Positions 12,069-23,408 of a stretch of 64,000 nt of DNA are shown here, in pieces. The DNA lies in contig JAQFVV010006449.1 of assembly GCA_028023455.1 (NCBI GenBank), positions 124,001 to 188,000 on the forward strand, in the 5' to 3' direction. The first letter of the stretch is position 1, and every line of letters begins with the position of its first letter. The notes under the pieces were generated by a model. The model saw only the letters and a program-made list of their open reading frames with translations, did no database searches and was not told the DNA's origin. Source of the DNA: Epiperipatus broadwayi. Its lineage: Eukaryota; Onychophora; Udeonychophora; Euonychophora; Peripatidae. The position numbers were made by a program, and so were the translations under genes.

Positions 12069-12097
12069 GTTTCACTGCTACAAGCAGACTTCTCAAG
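12069..12097 (-). ncRNA. Stem-loop with hammerhead-like core in PLE tail (copy I)
   Basis: Minus strand: CTTGAGAAG, stem CTGC, loop TTGTA, stem GCAG, T, GAAACC. The layout (purine-rich CUGA.GA-like strand, short stem II, GAAAC) resembles the hammerhead ribozyme motifs reported in Penelope elements. The first strand reads UUGAGAA where CUGANGA is expected, and stem II is imperfect at its base, so it is a degenerate or inactive version or just a conserved 3' stem-loop. Copy IV carries the same motif. Confidence 0.33.
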
Positions 12098-12144
12098 TGT
12101 AAAGAAATAATAAAAAAAAAAAAAAACACAACTTATATATACTA

Positions 12145-12924
12145 TTAAAAACTACCCACAAATCCATTCACTTCCCATCCACCCTTAATATTAAAAGAAC
12201 TCTTAAATAAGTTAATTGCTTCAGAATCATAAATTTTCAATAATAAAGACTCTTTAATTCTTCTTTTGATTTCATTTCTCTCAAAGAAGACAACCTTAGC
12301 TTCATCAAAATCAATAGTGTGGCCTGTATCTTTTTCATGGACATACAAAGCAGAACTAAAATATCTATTTTTAACTCTACTTTTATGAACCTTTACTCTT
12401 TCATTTAAACTCAAACTACTCTGACCTATGTAAACCTTCTTACAAAATAAACAAGGAATAAAATACACCACACCAGGAATAGTCTTTCTATCAAAAACTT
12501 CCTTTGTATTATTCAATAAATTATTCAATGTAACACCCCTTTTCCAAGCAATTTTCTTATTTCCAAACAATTTACTATTTCTACACACAATTTTATAAGA
12601 AGACAATTTAAATGGCAAAGAAATAAAATCATATTTTTCTTTAACCTTTACATCCTTACAAATATTACTAATAAATAAAATACTTTTAACAAATTTATCA
12701 GAGTATCCAACACTTAAATAATCTTTATAAAATTGATATTTCTGAAACAAAGCTACCCCCCTAGAATTATTTAATTTAATATTCCTATGACAATAATTAC
12801 TTAAAGCAGCTACTTTATGAGATACAGACTGATAGCTATCAGGTTTAATTATAGATCTTAATTCTTTACTTTTAACTAAATGACTGCACAATAAACAATT
12901 AGTTTCTATATTTCTAATCACCAA
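12145..12924 (-). pseudogene. GIY-YIG endonuclease domain of Penelope element (copy I)
   Basis: 259 codons. The first half (RT thumb/linker) contains LLCSHLVKSKELRSI and a Cys/His pattern. The GIY-YIG part starts at GVVYFIPC (~151-158), then CKKVYIG (~161-167), Arg at ~176, His at ~180 and ~196, GHTIDF (~201-206) and RRIKESLLLKIY with the expected Glu. The C..C between the GVVYF and VYIG halves is characteristic of Penelope endonucleases, which nick target DNA to prime cDNA synthesis. The frame is intact to its stop but is detached from RT by a one-base deletion at about 12929. Confidence 0.87.
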
Positions 12925-12929
12925 AAGAT

Positions 12930-14312
12930 CTAAAATTTTAACTTACCAAAATCTAACTCCCCTCCTTCTAACACAAATTTTATAGAAGGATCAAAACAAT
13001 TAAACTCATTTACAAATTCCTTCAATTTACCATTCTCAACAACAAATAAACAATCATCAACATATCTGACAAATAATTTTACATATAAACAATTCTTTTT
13101 AATAATAATTTCCTCTTCCATAAAACTAATATAAACTGAACATACTAAAGGAGAAATAATATAACCTATTATCCACCCTTCCTTAATCTTATAAAAATTA
13201 CCTTTATAAGTAAAATACATAGAATCTTCCAATAACAAAAGCAAATCTTTAATTACCTTAATTTTATTTTTTGATAAAGAACTTTTCTTAATCAATACAG
13301 ACAAAAGAACATCAATACTGCTTAACCTATTAACAGACTGATACATATTTTCAATATCTAAACTTCCAAATATCCAACTACTTTCCATTTTAAAATTATT
13401 AATCTTATCAAAAGCCTCAAAAGAAGAAGAAACTGTGTACTGACCAAAATCAACAAATTGTTTTAAAAAATTATTCAAGAATCTAGAAATACCTTCTACA
13501 ACACTACCTGTAAAATCAAAAATAAATCTTAAAGGAAAACCATCTTTATGAGTTTTAATATTCACAAACACCTTAGCTGATGTAAAATCATTAGGATAGC
13601 ATTTTAAATAATCTACTCTATTAAATATTTTTAAATTAACCATTTTCTTCATAATATCTATCAATTTTCTTTTAATCAAATTACCTGGATTTTTATCTAA
13701 CAACATATATTTACCACTATTTAATTCTCTATCCATTTTCTCTTTGAAATCATCTCCTTTCATAATAACAAACCTACCAGCTTTGTCTTCACGAGAAATG
13801 ATTACATCATTAGCAATTAACCTATTTTTAAGATGTTTAATCTCAGCAGGATTAATAACAAATTTTTCTTTCCTTTTTAAACTTTTATTCAAAATCGATT
13901 GAATACCAACTTTCTGCTCATCACTCAAATTACTAGATTCAATAGACGAAATTGTATCAAAAACTATATTTTTTGAATGAAATGGAACAAAATTTGGGCC
14001 TTTACCAAGAATATCTAATTCTCTATCATTTAACTTTAAATCCGTAAGATTAACAACTCTATCCTCAGAAACATTATTCTCATAACCTTTATCACTACAA
14101 TAAACTTTATTAACTTTCCCAAACAACCACTTTAATTTTCTTTCATATTTTTTACAATATAAATTTGACCTATTCTGTCTAAACTGTCTCATAAAAAAAT
14201 TCAAAATTGAATAATTAAAATCTTGCCTCCTTTCTAAATAAAATCTATTCCTTTTATATAGATAAATAAATTTATAAAACCTTACAAAATTATCTTTTAA
14301 AAAACTATTCAA
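12930..14312 (-). pseudogene. Penelope reverse transcriptase, frame broken before endonuclease (copy I)
   Basis: 460 codons. LGKGPNFVPF at residues ~102-111; REDKAGRFVI (~174-183); KTHKDGFPLRFIFD (~253-266); GSLDIENMYQ (~316-325, first catalytic Asp); GYIISPL (~383-389); RYVDD (~416-420, catalytic Asp pair); C-terminal LDFGKLKF. All RT catalytic residues remain. The frame ends at FGKLKF because one T is missing from a T-run (about 12929) relative to copy IV, where RT continues into the endonuclease region. The N-terminus lacks about 50 or more residues seen in copy II. The first codon shown is the first usable one after the inversion junction, not a true start. Confidence 0.85.
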
Positions 14313-14328
14313 TATATATGAAGATTCT

Positions 14329-14943
14329 ATGTATTTTACTTATAAAGGTAATTTTTATAAGATTAAGGAAGGGTGGATAATAGGTTATATTATTTCTCCT
14401 TTAGTATGTTCAGTTTATATTAGTTTTATGGACGAGGAAATTATTATTAAAAAGAATTGTTTATATGTAAAATTATTTGTCAGATATGTTGATGATTGTT
14501 TATTTGTTGTTGAGAATGGTAAATTGAAGGAATTTGTAAATGAGTTTAATTGTTTTGATCCTTCTATAAAATTTGTGTTAGAAGGAGGGGGGTTAGATTT
14601 TGGTAAGTTAAAATTTTTAGATCTTTTGGTGATTAGAAATATAGAAACTAATTGTTTATTGTGCAGTCATTTAGTTAAAAGTAAAGAATTAAGATCTATA
14701 ATTAAACCTGATAGCTATCAGTCTGTATCTCATAAAGTAGCTGCTTTAAGTAATTATTGTCATAGGAATATTAAATTAAATAATTCTAGGGGGGTAGCTT
14801 TGTTTCAGAAATATCAATTTTATAAAGATTATTTAAGTGTTGGATACTCTGATAAATTTGTTAAAAGTATTTTATTTAATAGTAATATTTGTAAGGATGT
14901 AAAGGTTAAAGAAAAATATGATTTCTATTTCTTTGCCATTTAA
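14329..14943 (+). pseudogene. PLE RT C-terminal half and linker (copy IV)
   Basis: 204 codons: GYIISPLVCSVY, RYVDDCLFVV (catalytic Asp pair), LDFGKLKFLDLLVIRN (RT running unbroken into the linker) and LLCSHLVKSKEL. It lacks the RT blocks upstream of EDSMYFT. It stops at KYDFYFFAI because of one extra C (GATTTCTATTTC versus GATTTTATTTC in copy I) near 14924; the endonuclease continues in the next frame. Confidence 0.82.
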
Positions 14944-15457
14944 ATTGTCTTCTTATAAAATTGTGTGTAGAAATAGTAAATTGTTTGGAAATAAGAAAAT
15001 TGCTTGGAAAAGGGGTGTTACATTGAATAATTTATTGAATAATACAAAGGAAGTTTTTGATAGAAAGACTATTCCTGGTGTGGTGTATTTTATTCCTTGT
15101 TTATTTTGTAAGAAGGTTTACATAGGTCAGAGTAGTTTGAGTTTAAATGCAAGAGTAAAGGTTCATAAAAGTAGAGTTAAAAATAGATATTTTAGTTCTG
15201 CTTTGTATGTCCATGAAAAAGATACAGGCCACACTATTGATTTTGATGAAGCTAAGGTTGTCTTCTTTGAGAGAAATGAAATCAAAAGAAGAATTAAAGA
15301 GTCTTTATTATTGAAAATTTATGATTCTGAAGCAATTAACTTATTTAAGAGTTCTTTTAATATTAAGGGTGGATGGGAAGTGAATGGATTTGTGGGTAGT
15401 TTTTTAATAGTATATATAAGTTGTGTTTTTTTTTTATTATTATTTCTTTACACTTGA
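14918..15457 (+). pseudogene. GIY-YIG endonuclease domain (copy IV)
   Basis: 179 codons with GVVYFIPC, CKKVYIG, GHTIDF and KESLLLKIY, as in copy I. One extra T in the TTTTTT run just before the normal stop (after FVGSF) makes the frame run about 16 hydrophobic codons into the tail. It is separated from the RT part by the shift near 14924. Confidence 0.82.
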
Positions 15458-15482
15458 GAAGTCTGCTTGTAGCAGTGAAACC
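15453..15482 (+). ncRNA. Stem-loop with hammerhead-like core in PLE tail (copy IV)
   Basis: Same sequence as 12069-12097 on the other strand: CTTGAGAAG, CTGC/GCAG stem, GAAACC, downstream of the endonuclease. The two copies do not differ here. Confidence 0.33.
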
Positions 15483-15583
15483 TTAGGTTGTGTTTTAATA
15501 TTATTTTTATTCTGGTCTGGTTTAATTTTAGATTTGGGGTAGTTTTGATTTTATATTGACTAGTTTAGCTTTATGCTTTTAAT

Positions 15584-17527
<1,944 letters not shown>

Positions 17528-17540
17528 ATATGCCAGTTTT

Positions 17541-19389
17541 GATTGCAATTCAATTGCAACCTGTCTCTTACATGATAAATTTTATAACTGATAAGATAAA
17601 TTTTTACACAAATAATTGTACAGTTATTTCTCTTCTTAATCAAAGACATTAGGAAACAAATCAAGAACTTCTTAAATGTATTATCATCATAAAATTCTTG
17701 ATCTTTCTTTATAATTAAAAATATTTTTTTGCAAAATGAAAAACAAGATAATCACTTAAGTACACTATTAAATAAAGAGAGATAAAAAAAATCAGCAACT
17801 CAAATTAAAAAAAAAATATCTAAAGTATTAAAATCTTATTTTTTTATAAAAATACTTTTAAACATAAATCTTTTTCTTTTTTAAAAGGTTAAAATTAAAA
17901 ATTAAACAATCTATTAAAATGAGAACATTTTCTTTTTTTCTCTTGGTACATTTTTTTAAAACGTAAAACAACTGTTAATTAACTAAAATTACTGAAAAGA
18001 GAAAATAAATTCTTTATATGATTTTATACCTTTTCCTCTCTTTTTCTAATGTTGACACTACATAATACATATTAAAATATGCATATTATAGTTGGAAAAA
18101 AATTGACAATTATAAAAAAAATTGTCTAGAATATCTTTACTATCATGTAGGAAAAAATAAGATACTATTTCCCTATTAAATAAAAAATTCTAAATTAAAA
18201 CTGAAAAACATGCTGCCATTTTATTGAATTATTTTTAGTGCAGATATGTAGCCAAATGGTTGTATGTCCATGGTTTTATATGGGAAATAAAATTGACTTG
18301 AACTCCTTTCCTGATATTTTTGTTTGATTTAATTTCATTTCACTACAACAAAAATTTACATTAGTCATGTTTATTGTTCATTAATATTTCCACAGACTCA
18401 CAAGCTATAATATTATTTATTAAGCCGTATTGGACAATTTGGTCAAATGTAATGGACTCGTTTTAGATATATTTTTACTTCTGGACATGGAGTGACAATT
18501 GGCATAATATAAGCATGCTGCTTCCAACACCACGATGTACAGAAACTCTCATCATGGAGCACAAGTTTGCAATGCAGCATGGGCACTCCAAAAGCTATCT
18601 CAGTTTAATCACATTGCATTTTACTATAGAGAAGGCAGTAAGAACAATGACCAAATGAATGTTTGGTAAAATAAAATACCTTGCTCATTTACTTTACAAG
18701 TTATATAGACTTTAAACCCATGACAAAGTTCTGTGTCTCGTAGACAACTCAGAATTCTACTGATAAGCCCTGCCCCTGTTAGAGGCTTATTATGAAAAAG
18801 TTTAAACTTTAGGTTGATGCGGTGCTGGGATAAAACTTTGGAGGCATCTTGAACACACATCCCTACATTTATAAAACAAAATCTATCCAACATTAGCACT
18901 GAAAGCAAAGATATCATACTTCATATTTACCTCCAATCTCATTTTCTCTCCTCAATTTCTGTTTCATCATTTGGCTTTTCCTTGTTTTCTGGAAGATAAA
19001 CATAACTGCAGCTTACTTTGTGAAACTAAAGATCATATCTCTTATAATTCTCTGAGTTAAAAGGTGAACTAGTTTTTGTTCATTTAATTATATGAATTTT
19101 GGAGGACTATTGATGCTATCAGTTGATCTACTCCATTTTCTTTTACATGAAGACACTTCATCTTTTGTCTTTCTGCCAAGGTGATAGACTGATTCTTCAC
19201 TTTCTATATTGAATGACATTCACACATGGATTATTGTCTCCTCTGTATGATGATTTTGTTGGAGGTTTAAATCTTCATTTTTTGTAGCATTTTCAGGTTT
19301 GCTACGGTCCCATGCAGTTAACTGTTTAGCTAACTGCTCAATTATATACCTACCTGTATCAATTAATATTATTTCAATAAGGCTTGGAA
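17541..19389. other. AT-rich stretch without recognised gene
   Basis: A/T homopolymer-rich from 17541 to 18240. From 18241 to 19389 composition is slightly more mixed, but the only open stretch (minus, 18624-18917) shows no family motif. The right part may belong to the minus-strand gag remnant that follows. Confidence 0.5.
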
Positions 19390-20420
19390 AGCAGGGTCTT
19401 AATATTTTTATTATTTTAATTCTTAAAGAAAATCTGCAGTGAGTGCTCTCAATTTTTCAACTTGCTTTCTAAAAAATTAACTATAGAGCTCATCATAAGG
19501 AAACTTTTCTTGGGATTATTTCTTTAATCTTTTCCAAGTAATCTTCACTCCAACATCAGTTCATGTGTGCTTGCTTAAACTCAATAAAATGAGTGCAGTT
19601 GAAGAATGATTACCCAAATGCATGGGATGCACCGTAATGATGGCTACATACTTGCTGGCTTTTCCATTTCATTTATGGCATTAATGCAGAGATATCTTTC
19701 TAGACTATGCACAAATAAATGGGTGCTTTACCAGCATTTACTGTAAAAGCTCTTATTTTATAAAATTGGTTTACAATTTTAGGCAGTTAATTTCTTCTTC
19801 TTTTAATATAGACATGGCTGTTTTTCTTCAGATTTCCCCCCTTGTCTATACTCATCTTTCAACTTTTTTGCTTTTTCTCTGATTGCATCATAATCTCTGG
19901 TATGTAGGAGCATAATTTGATTAGTTAGATACCCTATTTCCTCATATTACAGGCTCCTTTGACTTTTATTATTCACAGATTTGATTGCCTTCTGCACTTG
20001 GCTTATTTTATTATCTTTTACTTCTTGTATTTTTTTTTTATTGTTTTGCCTCACTTCATTCAGAACTTCTCTAATTTGTTTGATTTAGTCTATTTCATAA
20101 GCCATATTTTTACTGTTTTCGTCTATTTTCTGTACCAGTATTTGAAATTTTCTTTTTTATTATCTTATAGTCTTTGTTCTTATATCTTTTATTATCATCT
20201 TCTCTTTGTTTATTATGTTCTTCCTCATTCTAGGTCTCCCTTTTTATTACCCACTTTTCTTTGCTCATCAGTCATTTTTACTATCTTTTTTTTTTTTATT
20301 TGTTTAAACATTTCTAACAATTGGAATAACATAGAAGCATCCTATATTTTCTGGTTTCCTTTCTTAGGTTGCTGATCATTATCTTTTGTATCATGTTCAT
20401 CTTCCACCTTTTTCACTTTA
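19390..20420 (-). pseudogene. Degraded gag remnant (E4)
   Basis: On the minus strand, 20420 to about 19850 is very A/G-rich and gives a Lys/Glu-rich coiled-coil-like region in several frames. It is followed near 19760-19660 by HSLERYLCINAINEMEKPAS, which lines up with SSLEKYFSINQMIETYELT of the E1 gag. It is riddled with stops. Position and strand fit a gag downstream of the minus-strand LTR at 20994-23350. Confidence 0.42.
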
Positions 20421-20993
20421 CCTCTTGTCAACAATGATGTTTTTATTATAGACTTTTACACTTCAAGAAAAATTGTTCAATTACTTTTTACAAAGGAAAT
20501 ACAAATATGAACTTTTAAAAATATCTTCAAATAAGCTCAGCATCACCTCCTCTTCTCATGGAACTATATTTCACTTTACACAACTACTACTTTATTATTA
20601 TGCCTACTGTGTCTTTTTATAACTTTATTGTATCAATACCTGGATTTATGTGATTAATTTATTCCCTCTTCTTTTTTTTCCAATTATATTTAGTTCATGT
20701 GTGTGTGACTAATTAATATTTCCCAAATATTTTTAATATAAATACATATTGAAGCAGGCATTCTTGGCTTAGGATTGAACTTTTTGGTTCTATCCACTTA
20801 CCATATACTAACCCATGTTCAAACCTTATATCCCATCCCACTCTTTTAGTCATGTATATATATTTTATGTATATATTTGAGATGCACACCCAAAAGCTAT
20901 AAAATTTTAATTTTTCAATGACATTTTTTAATTATTATTAATTCTTTTTTATTAAAGTACACATGTGCTGCTCAAATATATATATATATATAT
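20421..20993. other. AT-rich stretch between E4 LTR and gag remnant
   Basis: No coding signal and no recognisable PBS. It contains an (AT)n run at 20976-20992 abutting the LTR end. Confidence 0.5.
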
Positions 20994-23347
20994 TATTCCG
21001 GTCAACCGCTTACTCTGTTAATATGAGCATGAGCACAAATCAAACATGAAAAGAAATATGGGACATGCCGGAATAAGGAGAAATTTAAATACTTTATAAT
21101 AATATTATTACGGACACAGAAGATACTTATAAAAAGATTGATTCTTACATATCTTTGGGGGATGACTCTAAACCAACCTCTCGCACCAATCCCAGAAGAA
21201 AAACTAATTCTCCTCCTGAAAGGATATGCATGTTCATTTATTATTGGGCATATATGAATATAAATAATTATCCAAACAAATTAATAAACAAGTATCCTCG
21301 TGATAAATAAAGATTTAAAACCTGGTAAGATGGCATCCCGTTTGCTAGCTCAGCATACTCTATTCTCAGTTAAAGAATGGGGATTTGAAAATTCGCACAA
21401 TTAATTAATAATATAATTAGAGAAAGTAAATGACAAAGAGAATAAAAAAATATGGCAGTAGTCACTTTAGAATTATAATATAAATCTTTTATTAACCCAT
21501 TGTCCCATACCATTTATAATATGAATACAAAATTAATATCCCCAGATTGATTAAATATACAAATGAATATTACACACTACATAAATTATTTTAATAAAAC
21601 AAAAATTATAATCATAAAAATACTTGACAAAGCAATAATTGGATTAAGTAAAAGAAAATTAATTTCTAAATAAGAAAAATATATTAAATCTCTAATATGT
21701 GAGATAGTGGTTTGTGGATTATAAACTCACACAGGTGCATTAAGCAAACAAGAAAAAATTAACAACTTACATGAAAGATGTGTTTGTTTACGTATGTACA
21801 TGAGATATATATTTACTAAATGCATATAAATTTTAAATAGAGTAAACACACACAAAAAAATTGTATACCCGATAAAGTCTCTAAGATTCATCCCTCTATG
21901 GAATTTGAGTGGGCTATATATCTGTTCATCTACTGCTACAAGGGCTGGACTTGACTGTGGCATGAGTTCATAGATTTGATCATCATCACTTTGGTATTTG
22001 AATCTTGGCATTTACATTCTGTTGGGATGGCAGGAGCGTAGCTGGATGGATGTGCTGAAGTGGGCTTCTACCCCATAATCATTCTATATACAGGAGAGTG
22101 CTTGATGTGCATCTTTAGGCTGGACAACAGATATTATACACTATAAACAGTCTTTTCCTGTTTTACAAATTCTAGATTTATTACTGGCTTCAGTGGCATG
22201 TTACAATTATCCTTACATCAGTATCAACTGGGTATATGGTGGAATAAGTATCTGCTCATCATCGTTTAGCTTTCCAAGTTGGCTAGATAACTGATGTTAC
22301 TCAACACCACTTACATGTCCGATGTTTAAACATTAAGGACTGAGGTTAACTGCTTGAATGGTTATTTGAATGATTGCCTGAATTAGTGTTCATTGGTTTA
22401 GAATGACTGAATGAATTTTTAATAAGATTAAACCCCCCAAATTAGGTAGAATCAGAGTCAGCATGCTTGCTAAAAAGATTGCAAGACTCCGCGTGGTTCC
22501 ATTAACAGCATCAGCTTAACAATAAACTTAGACTTCAGCTCCTAATAAGATTTGTCTTTGAAGAACAAAAATGAAGTGTTCCAATGCAATCACCTAAGCA
22601 CTTTAAGAATTTTATTTCCAATTAGTTTTTTTATACATCTCCATTCAGGTCACAATATCCTTAATGAAAATATTAATAAATGATAACATCTTTTTCATTT
22701 TTCTTTAGAAATTACATTATCACAATGAAAGTTTAATAAATATATATTTCATTTAAATTGGACATTCCTCTCTCCCAGCATTATCACAAGTTTAATCAAG
22801 TTCTTTTTGTCCAGTTGAAATTATTTTAGAATGGACAGAAAATCAGAATGCTTTTAGGTTTTTCTTAAATTTAAGACAATCAACCCCCTCTCTTGCTCAA
22901 ATGCAGGTGAAGAGAAAAACAACCATTAAAACTTCGATTTTGAAATAATTTTTGACTTATTTTTAACAGTAATATTTCAATTTTGCCTTTTTACATTGGT
23001 GGTAAACACTCAAAAATAATAAGTACAGAATCACAATTTGTAAAATAAACGCAGATTCTTTAACTAACAAAAATCTTTAAAATTATAAATACATTTTGGC
23101 GTTTATTTTTCTTTTTAAAAAATAAAAAACAAAAATCAAAAATACATATTTCTTAGCCTTTAAATATTGGCTTTAATCATATATGTGTGTGAGTTTATGT
23201 TATAGCCACAGTTCTCTCTCTTAATTTATAATAAGTTTGATTATATAAACTGTATACCCCCCCTCTAATTAATGGCTTTTTACGTATTTTCAACCAATTA
23301 ATTTGTCTAACATTATCTTGTCCTTGGCCACATCAAACGAGCCTAGC

Positions 23348-23350
<3 letters not shown>
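20994..23350 (-). mobile_element. LTR of E4 (E1 family), minus strand
   Basis: On the minus strand it starts TGTGCTAGGC at 23350 and shares AGAGGGG..GTATAC and CTCACACACA blocks with the start of the E1 3' LTR. Its middle (about 22080-21860) aligns with E1 positions 1090-1320. Its end (21400-20994) matches E1 1750-2110 and the palindrome core 61020-61360. Both borders abut (AT)n runs (20976-20992 and 23351-23407). It could be a solo LTR or the 5' LTR of a fragment that keeps gag (19390-20420). Confidence 0.62.
21869..22011 (-). CDS. Short LTR reading frame ending at a GT donor-like site (E4)
   Basis: 47 codons plus two bases from ATG at 22011 (stop just upstream) to GG|GTATAC. It contains QSDDDQIYELMPQ and DEQIYSPLKF, an acidic, Tyr-containing peptide with no family match that I recognise. 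The matching region of the E1 LTR (1153-1300) is decayed by stops but keeps TTTATAGGGTACAC at the donor place. It occupies the same relative place as the short frames in the E2 and E3 LTRs. Coding status is unproven. Confidence 0.28.

Positions 23351-23407
<57 letters not shown>
23351..23407 (+). repeat. (AT)n microsatellite between E4 and E2
   Basis: Near-perfect AT run with one GT interruption; forms the border of both adjacent LTRs. Confidence 0.95.

Positions 23408-23408
<1 letters not shown>

Larger units (their letters stand above)
12046..14318 (-). mobile_element. Penelope-like element, copy I (most complete)
   Basis: On the minus strand: RT (14312-12930), GIY-YIG endonuclease (12924-12145) and tail with stem-loop (12144-12046). 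The 5' end is cut: at 14319 the sequence switches abruptly to the plus strand inside RT of copy IV. Order and domains are those of endonuclease-positive Penelope elements, which move by target-primed reverse transcription. Confidence 0.85.
14319..15583 (+). mobile_element. Penelope-like element, copy IV (5'-truncated, inverted)
   Basis: The plus-strand copy starts inside RT at the EDSMYFT block and runs through endonuclease and tail to about 15583, where an (AT)n tract replaces the rest. The junction with copy I at 14319 is abrupt. It begins at the same RT codon at which copy II is cut. Near-identity to copy I indicates a recent event. Confidence 0.82.

Noticed and set aside
18624-18917. Minus-strand 97-codon frame
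   Set aside because: No domain, no consistent splice sites, no repeat support.
19959-20375. 138-codon hydrophobic plus-strand frame
   Set aside because: Shadow of an A/G-rich minus-strand gag coiled-coil remnant; Phe/Leu/Tyr richness comes from the complementary T/C-rich strand. The same applies to 26373-26690, 26733-27326 and 38708-39016.
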